Of a stretch of DNA of 64,000 bases, positions 54,950-63,371 are shown piece by piece. Source of the stretch: Paraburkholderia agricolaris (GTDB lineage: Bacteria; Pseudomonadota; Gammaproteobacteria; Burkholderiales; Burkholderiaceae); the NCBI RefSeq assembly GCF_009455635.1, contig NZ_QPER01000001.1, positions 3,224,001 to 3,288,000 of the forward strand. The letters are read 5' to 3'. Every line of letters begins with the position of its first letter. The first letter of the stretch is position 1. Made by a program: the position numbers and the translations under genes. The notes beneath the pieces are model-generated. The model saw only the letters and a program-made list of their open reading frames with translations, ran no database searches and was not told the DNA's origin.

Positions 54950-54968
54950 TCAGGCATGACCGCGCGGA

Positions 54969-54998
54969 ACGCCAAGGGCCGTTGAACCGGCCTGGCGT
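54969..54998 (+). terminator. Intrinsic terminator after the second SDR gene
   Basis: ACGCCA...TGGCGT with an inner GGCCG/CGGCC stem forms a hairpin 20 bases after the stop, followed by a C-rich stretch and CTTTCGTTTTT about 15 bases further. Terminator-like but the T-run is late. Confidence 0.55.
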
Positions 54999-55035
54999 CC
55001 CGCCGCGCCTCTTTCGTTTTTAACCCCACACGCTC

Positions 55036-55590
55036 ATGAAACCCTCAATCCTGGTCGCCTGCGCCGTGTTGCTGCCGTTTCTGATCGCCGCCTGCGATGC
55101 AAAACCACCGTCGCCGGACGCACCCGCCGCCACGTGGAGTACGAATATGAAACCCTCTGTGACATACCTTCATTTATTGAAGCACACGCCCTTTTTCACA
55201 AGCCTGACGACCGAACAACTGCGCTGGGTGATTGCTCATTCGCATGAATGGGAAGCGCGATCCGGCACGCTAGTCACACAGTGCGACGGCAATGCACACG
55301 GTGCCGCAAGTGACCACGGCATGTGGATTCTTCTGGACGGCGGTTGGCAAATCGAATATCGCCAGCAGTCGTATCCGGCCGGTCATGCGAGCGCAGGGAA
55401 ATGGTTCAGCGCGACAGTGACCGATCAACCTTGCCGCCTCGTCACGACCGAACACAGCTATGTGATGAAGATCGAACGCGCCGACTTCGACGCCATGCTC
55501 GAACAAGGTTTCGCATTCGACTCGCATCTCGATGCGGGGTGCCGCTATTACAGCGAACTGTTCACTGCTCCGGCCGACCTCGTTAAGTAG
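55036..55590 (+). CDS. Lipoprotein with a cNMP-binding-like (cupin/CRP) fold
   Basis: This 184-residue protein starts MKPSILVACAVLLPFLIAACDA, a lipoprotein signal with lipobox IAAC (Cys20). The mature part, LKHTPFFTSLTTEQLRWVIAHSHEWEARSGTLVTQCDG, matches the helix-turn-beta start of a cyclic-nucleotide-binding domain, with a beta-roll and WILLDGGWQIEYRQQSYPAG. Such folds normally sit in the cytoplasm. The ATG at 55036 has no visible ribosome-binding site, whereas an in-frame ATG at 55147 has GGAG 7 bases upstream and would give a 147-residue cytoplasmic form starting again MKPSV. Two isoforms are possible. The family assignment is by fold-level resemblance only. Confidence 0.65.
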   Translation: MKPSILVACAVLLPFLIAACDAKPPSPDAPAATWSTNMKPSVTYLHLLKHTPFFTSLTTEQLRWVIAHSHEWEARSGTLVTQCDGNAHGAASDHGMWILLDGGWQIEYRQQSYPAGHASAGKWFSATVTDQPCRLVTTEHSYVMKIERADFDAMLEQGFAFDSHLDAGCRYYSELFTAPADLVK

Positions 55591-55650
55591 AGGGCGAACC
55601 GGAGCGGGTTGTTACTCTGTCTATGCTGCGCAAACCCCAACGAAGCGCAC

Positions 55651-56676
55651 TTAAACCGCCGTCGGATTACGCTCCGCAAATCCTTCCTGATGCCAGTACG
55701 GATACGCCGGACGCACAGCGCTGGCAGCATCGAGTTTCGCCACCTGTTCGGGTGTCAGATTCCAGCCCACTGCGCCCAGGTTCTGCCGCAACTGCTCTTC
55801 GTTGCGCGCGCCGATCAGCACCGTCGATACGGTAGGCCGCTGCAGCAGCCAGTTCAACGCAATTTGCGGCACGGTCTTGCCGGTTTCGGCCGCAATCTCG
55901 TCGATTGCATCGAGCACGCGGAACAGATATTCGTTCGGCACCGGTGGCCCCATGTCGGCAGTTTTATGCAGGCGGCTCGTTTCCGGCAACGGTTGGCCGC
56001 GTTTGATCTTGCCGGTGAGACGCCCCCAGCCTAGCGGACTCCACACCACCGCGCCCACGCCCTGATCGACGCCGAGCGGCATCAACTCCCATTCGTAATC
56101 GCGGCCGATCAGCGAATAATAAGTCTGATTCGCGACATAGCGCGGATAGCCATAACGGTCCGCGGTGTCCTGCGACTTCATCAGATGCCAGCCGGAGAAA
56201 TTCGACACCCCGGTGTAGCGGATCTTGCCGGCGCGCACGAGATCGTCGAGCGTCGACATGACTTCGACAATCGGCGTCTTCGCGTCGAAACCGTGCAACT
56301 GGAACAGATCGATGTAATCGGTTTGCAGGCGTTTGAGCGCAGCGTCTACCGCCTGAATCAGATGAAAGCGCGACGAGCCGACATTGTTCGGACCGTCGTC
56401 GAAACGGAAGGTCGCCTTGGTCGAGATGATCGCTTTGTCGCGCTTGCCCTTGAGTGCTTCACCGAGCACCGCTTCGGAAGCGCCGCTCGAATAGATGTCC
56501 GCGCTGTCGAACATCGTGACGCCCGCATCGAAACAGATGTCGATCAGGCGACGCGCTTCGGCCACGTCTGTGGCGCCCCACGCCTGAAAAAATTCACCCT
56601 TGCCGCCGAATGTGCCGGTGCCGAAACTCAGGACCGGCACCTTGAAACCGGATGCACCCAGATGTCTGTATTCCAT
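55651..56676 (-). CDS. Aldo/keto reductase
   Basis: This 341-residue NADPH-dependent oxidoreductase has the AKR tetrad: Asp and Tyr in MFDSADIYSSGASE, Lys in AIISTKATFRF, His in LFQLHGFD. It ends with GARNEEQLRQNLGAVGWNLT, typical of the YajO/PhnQ-like AKR branch. ATG 56676 (MEYRHLGASG) is chosen over the upstream extension. It is isolated between a converging lipoprotein gene and a TPR protein on the same strand, with 67 bases in between. Substrate unknown. Confidence 0.93.
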   Translation of the reverse strand: MEYRHLGASGFKVPVLSFGTGTFGGKGEFFQAWGATDVAEARRLIDICFDAGVTMFDSADIYSSGASEAVLGEALKGKRDKAIISTKATFRFDDGPNNVGSSRFHLIQAVDAALKRLQTDYIDLFQLHGFDAKTPIVEVMSTLDDLVRAGKIRYTGVSNFSGWHLMKSQDTADRYGYPRYVANQTYYSLIGRDYEWELMPLGVDQGVGAVVWSPLGWGRLTGKIKRGQPLPETSRLHKTADMGPPVPNEYLFRVLDAIDEIAAETGKTVPQIALNWLLQRPTVSTVLIGARNEEQLRQNLGAVGWNLTPEQVAKLDAASAVRPAYPYWHQEGFAERNPTAV

Positions 56677-56743
56677 TGCTGAATCTCCGTGACCTAGCCG
56701 TCGATAAAGGGACATTCAGTCTACGCGTGTCTGGGAAAACGCG

Positions 56744-58453
56744 TCAGCTAGCGCTCAACCCGACCAGCGCGTCACGCACGTTTCGAATCACGCTGTCCCA
56801 ATCACCCAGTGCCGGTTGCCGGAACAATTTCGCTTGCGCATACCAGGGCGTATCGGTGCGCTCCAGCATCCAGCGCCAGCATGTGTCGAAGCGGTTCAGA
56901 ATCCATACCGGCTTATCCAGCGCACCGGCCAGATGCGCGGTAGACGTATCCACCGATATCACCAGATCGAGGTTTGCCACCAGCGCCGCCGTGTCGGCGA
57001 AGTCGTCGAGTTCCTCGGTGTAATCGATCACGTTGAGGTGCGAGTCGTCGTGTTGCAATTGCCGCGCCGCCGGTCCTTTTTGCAGACTGAAGAACCGCAC
57101 GTTCGGCACATCGAGAATCGGTGCGAGCCGTTCGAACGTAATCGAACGCCGCGCGTCGTTCTTGCGGAGCTCGGCGACATGCGGCCGGTTTCCGCCAGCC
57201 CAGACGAGCCCTACTTTCAGGCACTTTTGCGCCGGCGCGGCGATACGTTCATGCCACTCGCGGCTTGCTTGCGGGTCGGCGAACAGATAAGGCGTCTTCG
57301 ACGGAATACTCGCGAGATCGGTCTTGCACGCGAGCGGCAAACTCAGCAGAGGACAGTGGCAATCGAACGGCGGCAATGCGTGGCCCGCTTCGATCAGCTG
57401 GTCCACACCGTCGAGCGTGGACATGAGCCGCATCAACTCGCGCGGTACTTCCAGCACGACCTTTGCGCCGAGCTTCGACACCGTTTCGGCATAGCGGCAA
57501 AACTGCAGCGTGTCGCCCAGACCTTGCTCGGCGTGCAGCAGAATGGTTTTTCCGTCGATGGAAAAATCGCCGAGCCACAGCGGTTGTGCAAAGGTGCGCC
57601 GGCTTGCCTTGATCCGGCTACGCTCCCAGCGCCATTCGTACTCTGCCCACCCTGCTTTCAGTTGTCCTAGTTGCAGCAGACACAACGACCGGTTCCAATG
57701 GGTCTCGGCAGCGGCCGAATTCACGGCCAGTGCGCGCTCATAGCTCTGCAGCGCTTGCGCGTGCTCATTGAGATCGACCTGAGTCAGGCCGAGGTTATTC
57801 CACGCGTCGGCAAACGTCGGGGCGAGTTCGAGCGCGCGCTGATAGCTTGCCCGTGCTTCGTGCGGCTGGTTGAGATCGCTCAACGCATTACCGCGATTGC
57901 TCCATGCGTCGGGATAGCCCGGCTGCAAGGCGAGCGCGTGATCGCAACTCGCGAGGGCATCGGCGGCCCGGCCCAGATCGCGCAGCACGCAGGCGCGATT
58001 GTTCCAGGCGGGTGCGAAATCCGGCGCCAACGCGAGCGCGCGATCAAAGCTGTTGAGTGCTTCGAGCGGCAAATTCAGACCGGCTTGCGCATTACCGCGA
58101 TTGTTGAGTGCGTCCGGGAATCCGGACTGCAAGGCAAGCGCGCGATCGGCACTCGCCAGTGCTTCGTCGAAACGTTGCAACACATTGAGCGCATAGGCGA
58201 GATTCGAATGAAGGGGCGCTTGCTTCGCATTGACGGCGAGCGCCTTTTTCAGGAATTCGATGCCCTCTTGTACACGCCCCGCTTGCAGCGCGAGCGAACC
58301 CAATAATTGCAGCGCGTCGAAATGGCGTGGCCTGAGTTCAAGGATCTCACGATAGAGTTCTTCGGCCTCGGTCAATGCGCCGTTCTGCTGTAGCGCGACG
58401 GCTTGCCGAAGCATATGGTCCAACTGTTGCGGAAGATTGGCAGGCTTGCCCAT
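56744..58453 (-). CDS. TPR protein with C-terminal glycosyltransferase-9-like domain
   Basis: This 569-residue protein has about eight tetratricopeptide repeats (residues 5-300), including YRQAVALQ, LNNRGNAQAGLNLPLEAL, WNNRACVLRDLGRAADAL and WNNLGLTQVDLNEHAQAL segments at 34-residue spacing. The C-terminal domain (about 320-560) has QPLWLGDFSIDGKTILLHAEQGLGDTLQFCRY and VGLVWAGGNRPH, with ISVDTSTAHLAGALDKPVW, the GT9/heptosyltransferase-like motif. This combination is frequent in Burkholderia and may glycosylate proteins or surface sugars. The ATG at 58453 lacks a clear ribosome-binding site; it is preferred because the TPR region starts there. Confidence 0.88.
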   Translation of the reverse strand: MGKPANLPQQLDHMLRQAVALQQNGALTEAEELYREILELRPRHFDALQLLGSLALQAGRVQEGIEFLKKALAVNAKQAPLHSNLAYALNVLQRFDEALASADRALALQSGFPDALNNRGNAQAGLNLPLEALNSFDRALALAPDFAPAWNNRACVLRDLGRAADALASCDHALALQPGYPDAWSNRGNALSDLNQPHEARASYQRALELAPTFADAWNNLGLTQVDLNEHAQALQSYERALAVNSAAAETHWNRSLCLLQLGQLKAGWAEYEWRWERSRIKASRRTFAQPLWLGDFSIDGKTILLHAEQGLGDTLQFCRYAETVSKLGAKVVLEVPRELMRLMSTLDGVDQLIEAGHALPPFDCHCPLLSLPLACKTDLASIPSKTPYLFADPQASREWHERIAAPAQKCLKVGLVWAGGNRPHVAELRKNDARRSITFERLAPILDVPNVRFFSLQKGPAARQLQHDDSHLNVIDYTEELDDFADTAALVANLDLVISVDTSTAHLAGALDKPVWILNRFDTCWRWMLERTDTPWYAQAKLFRQPALGDWDSVIRNVRDALVGLSAS

Positions 58454-58656
58454 GCGGTGAGCTTTGATTGAATGCGCGTGAAATCGGGAAATTGCTGTCG
58501 ATCTGACTGAGTCATGCCGGGAGGCACGCAGCCTGAGCGAAAGAACGAAGCCGATTATCGCCGAAAAGAACGCATTCGGCCTGCTGCGCGCGTCACGCCG
58601 CAACGTGACGCGCGTTTGATGCCGCAAACTATGCGGGGTTGTGACCGGCGTGCGGC

Positions 58657-59205
58657 TTACTGGGCGAAATGTTTGCGTTTGGCGAGATCCTGGGCCATCG
58701 CGTAGTGCTCCTGGATGGTCGGCAGTGCCTTCTTCGCTACGTCCTTCAGCTGTTCGTCACGGCCGGAGGCGATTTCAGCCTGGAATGCCGACAGTGCTTT
58801 CTGTTCGCCGGCGAGCGCGACCTGCTCGATGTAGGTCTTGTCGAAGTCGGCGCCACGCAGGTTGTTGATGCTCGCGAGCACCGCTGCATTCGGATCGTTC
58901 TTCGGCACGTCGACGCCACGCGGGCTTGCGGCGCGCAGCGCGTCCGAGATTTTCGCGTTGTCGTTCGACACGCGTTCGGCGAATGCCTTCACGTCGCGGT
59001 CGGTGGAGCGCGAGGTGGCGATGCGTGCGGCATCGCGCTGCGTGGAGACCGCCGCGGTGGCGTCGGTAATGAAGGCCTGATCGGCGGCATGAATACGCGC
59101 GGTGTCCGGCGCTGCCGGCGCGGTCTGTGCATGGGCTGCGGTAGCGACGATCATAAGACTGGCCATGCAGGCGCTGGTGAGGGTGGCGAGAGGCAAGCGG
59201 ATCAT
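58657..59205 (-). CDS. DUF4142 exported protein
   Basis: This 182-residue protein has a signal peptide (about 1-26, ending AHA) and a four-helix DUF4142 domain: ADQAFITDATAAVSTQRDAARIATSRSTDRDVKAFAERVSNDN and the IEQVALAGEQKALSAFQAEIA stretch. The family is related to ferritin-like exported proteins of unknown function. ATG 59205 is preceded by AAGGAGA. It is alone on its strand, divergent from the CheV gene with a 403-bp gap that holds the CheV promoter and otherwise no gene. Confidence 0.9.
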   Translation of the reverse strand: MIRLPLATLTSACMASLMIVATAAHAQTAPAAPDTARIHAADQAFITDATAAVSTQRDAARIATSRSTDRDVKAFAERVSNDNAKISDALRAASPRGVDVPKNDPNAAVLASINNLRGADFDKTYIEQVALAGEQKALSAFQAEIASGRDEQLKDVAKKALPTIQEHYAMAQDLAKRKHFAQ

Positions 59206-59500
59206 ACGTTCTCCTTGTAGTGGAAGCGAAACGACGGCGATACGCGTGCGCCTCGGCCATTGCGTGCGATTGCATTGCTAGCTTGCAAGTCGCTTGCGAT
59301 TGACTAACGGCGCCGCGCTCTTATCGCTGTGCATTCTAGGAGGCGCATTACCGGGCATGTGCAACCACGCTGTCGCTTCTGTAACGTTAGGTAACCTTCA
59401 TACAAATTACCTGGCTTTGCCGTAAGGCCGCGGCTCCCTTCCGGTTCCGAAGATCGACCGGGTGTTAACCAGAACGCATCGGTAAACCGCCTGAATTCAC

Positions 59501-59527
59501 TGAATTTTCCTGTCGGTGCGCCGATAA
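59501..59527 (+). promoter_or_regulatory. FliA (sigma-28) promoter for cheV
   Basis: TGAATTTT-N11-GCCGATAA fits the flagellar sigma-28 consensus TAAAGTTT-N11-GCCGATAA: the -10 box is identical and the -35 box matches at 6 of 8 positions with exact spacing. The CDS starts 81 bases after the -10 box. This places cheV in the late flagellar/chemotaxis regulon although no other flagellar gene is in the window. Confidence 0.8.
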
Positions 59528-59608
59528 CGAAAAGATAGGGCACGCGCCAGGGCCGAACCGACGGTATGCATGGCGCACCACTCGCACCGCAATCCCCGGA
59601 GAGTTTCA

Positions 59609-60592
59609 ATGGCAGTCGATCACCGCGTGAACAACGAACGCAGCAACCTGACGAGTTCCAACAAGTTCGAGTTGTTGCTGTACCGGCTGGGCTCTGTTCC
59701 TGGCAGCGACGCACATGAGCTTTACGGCATCAACGTCTTCAAGGTGCGTGAAATATCGACGATGCCACCGGTGACGCCGATTGCGGGGTCGTCGCCGTAT
59801 GTCATGGGGGCGGTGGATATCCGCGGGCAGATTATTCCCGTGATCGATTTGCCGCGCCTGATGGGGTGTGAGCCGACGCGCGGCTTGAACATCTTGCTGG
59901 TGACGGAATTCGCGCGTTCGACGCAGGCATTTGCGGTCGAGGAAGTGGATGACATTGTGCGGCTCGAGTGGAATCAGGTGTTGTCTGCCGAAGGCGCGGC
60001 CGGTGGCAATCTGGTGACGAGCATTGCGCGGATTGACGGCAACACGGGCGACTCACGACTTGCCCAGGTGATCGACGTGGAGCAGGTATTGCGCGACGTG
60101 TTTCCGTCACAGCATCCGAGCGTCGACCCGACCTCTGTGGGCGAAGCGCTTGGCATCCGCCGGGGCGCGAAGATTCTCGCCGCTGACGATTCCGGTTTTG
60201 CGCGCAAGCTGATTGAGCAGGCGTTGAGCGCGATCGGCGCGGACTATGTGATGACCAAGACTGGCGAAGAGGCGTGGCATACCTTGCAGCAGGTTGCGCG
60301 TGAAGCGCAGGCTACCGGTGCGAGGGCGAAGGACAGTATTGCGCTGGTGTTGACCGATCTCGAGATGCCGGAGATGGATGGGTTTATGTTGACTCGTCAG
60401 ATCAAGGCTGACGAGCGGACCCGGGATATTCCGGTGATTATTCATTCGTCTTTGACAGGCGCGGCTAATGAGGCGCATGTGAAGAATGCTGGCGCGAATG
60501 GGTATGTGGCGAAGTTTGCAGCCGCTGAGCTGGCTGATGCTATTCGTAATGCGTTGGGGGGGGTGCCTGCGGCGGAGGGGGTTGTTGGTTAA
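59609..60592 (+). CDS. cheV: CheV-type chemotaxis coupling protein (CheW domain plus receiver)
   Basis: This 327-residue protein has an N-terminal CheW domain (about 18-165, FELLLYRLG, LYGINVFKVREISTMPPVTPIAGSSPYVMGAVDIRGQIIPVIDLPRLMG) and a C-terminal receiver domain (about 195-320) with AADDSG, the phosphoacceptor in LTDLEMPEMDG and a K in VAKFAA. It couples chemoreceptors to CheA and adapts the response. ATG 59609 follows GGAGAG. The 3' 150 bases are markedly G/T-rich (47 of 60 at 60541-60600) next to repeat copy 3. Confidence 0.93.
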   Translation: MAVDHRVNNERSNLTSSNKFELLLYRLGSVPGSDAHELYGINVFKVREISTMPPVTPIAGSSPYVMGAVDIRGQIIPVIDLPRLMGCEPTRGLNILLVTEFARSTQAFAVEEVDDIVRLEWNQVLSAEGAAGGNLVTSIARIDGNTGDSRLAQVIDVEQVLRDVFPSQHPSVDPTSVGEALGIRRGAKILAADDSGFARKLIEQALSAIGADYVMTKTGEEAWHTLQQVAREAQATGARAKDSIALVLTDLEMPEMDGFMLTRQIKADERTRDIPVIIHSSLTGAANEAHVKNAGANGYVAKFAAAELADAIRNALGGVPAAEGVVG

Positions 60593-60602
60593 GGCGGTTT
60601 TT

Positions 60603-61339
60603 GCCTGCCTCGGCGGAGGGGCCTTCGCGGCGCTTTTTTGTTGTTTGGTCTGGGTCTTTGGCGTTGTCTTGCTGTGTGTTCTTGGTCTGGTCTGGGGTTG
60701 GTCTTTTGGCCTTTCCTTGCTTTCTTATCGGTCTATTAGCGTTGCCCCTGTGCGGGGCGGCACCTACTTCTCTTTGCCGCCGCAAAGAGAAGTAGGCAAG
60801 AGAAAGCGGCTCAAACCGCTAATTCTTAAGCGGGTCCCCTGGCTTGGAGGGGGTAGCGGTGCATCTGGAATCTGTCGCCTCGCACATTCGGCGCTAGTGA
60901 CAAGGCAGTCATACCTCCGGCGGCGCTGCGCGCGCCGGTGCCCCGATCCAAAAAACGATCAGTCATGCAAAGCATCAGCCAGGTTTCCCAGGCAGACCCG
61001 TCCGCGACGCACGTAGTGCGGAGTGGGAGCTGATGAGTCCTTTGTCAACGGTGCGGAGTGTGCGGGGGCACGGATTCCAGATGCACCACTACCGTGGCTG
61101 TGCGGGGGGCCCGCTTAAGAATTAGCGGTTTGAGCCGCTTTCTTTTGCCTACTTTTCTTTGCGGCAGGCAAAGAAAAGTAGGTGCCCCCCCGCACAGGGG
61201 GAACGCTAATAGACCACTAACAAAACAAGGAAAGGCCAAAAGACCAACACCAGAAACAGACCACGAACACAGCCAGGCAACGCCAAAAAGAACCAGACCA
61301 ACAAAAAGCGCCGCGAAGGCCCCCACCTGCCGGGCAGGC
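60603..61339. repeat. Long inverted-repeat element, copy 3 (centre inverted)
   Basis: Left arm 60603-60875, centre 60876-61069, right arm 61070-61339. The arms match copies 1 and 2, but the central segment reads as the reverse complement of theirs. For example ACAAGGCAGTCATACCTCCG is on the left here, whereas its complement is on the right in copies 1 and 2. Homologous recombination between arms, or insertion in the other orientation, would explain this. It starts 10 bp after the cheV stop and ends 62 bp before the next gene. Within the inverted centre a plus-strand frame again has TRQSYLRRRCARR. Confidence 0.92.
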
Positions 61340-61401
61340 AAAAACCCAATTTCTATGTGACCATACCCAAACCCAACCCTGCACGGAGTGCAAACAAGAA
61401 A

Positions 61402-62181
61402 ATGCTACAACCTGACCCACTCCACCCCCTGCGCCCCTTCCTGAAAAACTACGTGTGGGAACACGGCCACATCGGCACTCGCTACCTGAACTGCGCCACC
61501 GGCGAAATCAGCTTCGATGACGGCAAAAAATCCCGCTTCGCAGCAGAAAAATACCTCTACATCCCGCTAGATAAAAACGCCCCCGACGACCCGCTGGCCA
61601 CCGGTCCATCAACCCAGGACGCGGCCCTCGCCCGCTTCCTCCGCGCAGCGCAACTCGGCAAACCCGAAGAGGCCGGCTCCGCCGCGGAAGTCCAACGCGC
61701 CGTTCACGATTGCGTCGACCTGGCAATCTTCAGCGCCTATCAGCACGACGCGCTGCAAGCAGTCGACCATTACACCCAGGAAGCCATGTTCGACGACGAA
61801 ATCCGCGCGGCGCTCGTCAGCGATATTCGAAAGGTCTATGGGCCCATGCGCGAACAACTCGCTCTCTACGACTTCACCGTGCTGCATGGCCTGCCCACCC
61901 CGCTTCTCTTCAGCGACACACCTTTCATCGACTGGCGCATACGCGTCAAGCCAGCCATGCCGTTCGTCTCGCTGCCCCTCGGACCCTACGCATTGCTGGT
62001 CGGCACACCATCTGGCAGAACCAGCCGCGCGGCGCCCGTCGCGTGGAAAACCGCCGTGTCGATGGGCGCGCTAAAGGATCACAATCGCCTGATGGTCGAA
62101 CGCGCCCGTCTGTGGATCGTCGCCACCAGCGACGATCAACTGGTGTCCATACAGGATCGCTTCAAGAAAGACGACGCATAA
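61402..62181 (+). CDS. DUF4238-like protein
   Basis: This 259-residue protein is not firmly recognised. It has FLKNYVWEHG near the start, IRAALVSDIRKVYGPMREQLALYDFTVLHG, then TPLLFSDTPFIDWRI and PLGPYALLVGTPSG. These resemble the DUF4238 pattern of a W/H-rich start, a central helical region and a TPFITSDNP-like and P-L-P-like motif, but this was not checked against a profile. ATG 61402 is preferred over GTG 61357; neither has a strong ribosome-binding site. The 5' end is A/C-rich (42 of 60 at 61381-61440), next to repeat copy 3. DUF4238 genes are often in accessory regions. Confidence 0.6.
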   Translation: MLQPDPLHPLRPFLKNYVWEHGHIGTRYLNCATGEISFDDGKKSRFAAEKYLYIPLDKNAPDDPLATGPSTQDAALARFLRAAQLGKPEEAGSAAEVQRAVHDCVDLAIFSAYQHDALQAVDHYTQEAMFDDEIRAALVSDIRKVYGPMREQLALYDFTVLHGLPTPLLFSDTPFIDWRIRVKPAMPFVSLPLGPYALLVGTPSGRTSRAAPVAWKTAVSMGALKDHNRLMVERARLWIVATSDDQLVSIQDRFKKDDA

Positions 62182-62211
62182 GCAGCGTCGTCCTCCCAGC
62201 CCTCACGACCC

Positions 62212-63321
62212 TCACGCCTCGCGGCGTGCATGCGCTGCGAGGTCAAACGAAAATGCCAGATGGCCGATTTCGATGCCCATGGTGTTGAACATCGGCGGCG
62301 CATGGAACGCGCTCAATTGCGCACGCTGTTCAGCGCTGCCGATATCGAGCCGCGCAAGCAGTTCGGCAACGGTCGCATACAACACGCCGATGTTGCCGTC
62401 CTCCACTTTCACCGCGATACCGAGCGCACCGTCTGCGCCAAGCCGCGCTGTCTGCCGCGAAGCCCGCACACCGATCGCATAGCTGCCGTCGGCGCCGACC
62501 TTGCCGATCAGCGCGCCGTCGAATGTCCGCATCAACGTGGTGCAGAAGCGCCCCTCGCCGCCCACCCACTCCGGATGCGCCGCCATCGCCCGGTAGATGC
62601 GCGCGAGCGCAACGGTGCGTGGCGAAATCGCAGAAGGGGTGCCCGCAGAAGCGGCGGCGGACGCCGATATCTCATCCTCCGCGGCCGCAAGCTTCGCGAA
62701 CAGCCGGGCAAGACGGTCAAGGGCAAATGCCGGCGTCGGCAGATTGCAACCGTCGATCGACCATTGCACCCCGTCGTCCGGCAAGTCGCACACCTCGGCG
62801 ACGGTGTGCTTCACGCGCACCTGCAACGGATGCTCCGGCAGTTCATAACCCGCTATCGCCGCGCCGATCGAACGCGCGCCGGCCAGCATGCCGGCGTGCT
62901 TGCCCGAACAGTTGCTGCACACAGCGTCCGGTTTGAAGTCGCGCTTTAACCAGTCGACATACACGGCGTCGGACAACGGGGGATGGCCGCCGCAACGCAG
63001 GTCGGCTTCGCTAACCTGCACCTTGGCCAGCATCTGCCGCGTGCGTTCGATGTGCCGCGGCTCGCTGCTATGCGACGCACACATGAGCGCAAGATCGGCT
63101 TCGTCGAAGCCGAAGCGTTCGAGCGCGCCGGTTTCCAGCACCGCCAGAGCCTGGGCGGGCTTTGCCGCGGAGCGCACCAGCGTGATGCGCGACGGGTCGC
63201 CAAATGAATACAGCAGACGGCCGTCGGCCTGAACCACCGCAACATGGACGATATGGGTGTTCTCGATCGCTTCGCCACGATAGACAGTCGCCGCGATCGG
63301 CCCGGTTTCACGCAAGCTCAT
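62212..63321 (-). CDS. Class 3 L-asparaginase (Asparaginase_II family)
   Basis: This 369-residue enzyme resembles the Rhizobium etli ReAV-type L-asparaginase family. Motifs include VRSAAKPAQALAVLETGALERFG, CASHSSEPRHIERTRQML and CSNCSGKHAGMLAGA; the Ser-Lys pairs in SAAK and SGK and the Cys belong to the known zinc/lysine-type active site. It hydrolyses L-asparagine to aspartate and ammonia in the cytoplasm. ATG 63321 has AGGAGG with good spacing, which is decisive against the upstream open frame. It is followed on the same strand by no gene; a LysR-type gene lies 50 bp upstream in the same orientation and could control it. Confidence 0.9.
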   Translation of the reverse strand: MSLRETGPIAATVYRGEAIENTHIVHVAVVQADGRLLYSFGDPSRITLVRSAAKPAQALAVLETGALERFGFDEADLALMCASHSSEPRHIERTRQMLAKVQVSEADLRCGGHPPLSDAVYVDWLKRDFKPDAVCSNCSGKHAGMLAGARSIGAAIAGYELPEHPLQVRVKHTVAEVCDLPDDGVQWSIDGCNLPTPAFALDRLARLFAKLAAAEDEISASAAASAGTPSAISPRTVALARIYRAMAAHPEWVGGEGRFCTTLMRTFDGALIGKVGADGSYAIGVRASRQTARLGADGALGIAVKVEDGNIGVLYATVAELLARLDIGSAEQRAQLSAFHAPPMFNTMGIEIGHLAFSFDLAAHARREA

Positions 63322-63371
63322 GTTCGTTCTCCTCCTGATCGCCTCTGTTGTTGCGATCGCTATGAATGGTG

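Noticed and set aside
60486..61016. 176-codon frame spanning the cheV end and repeat copy 3
   Set aside because: It starts inside cheV in another frame and runs through the repeat arms. No independent coding evidence.
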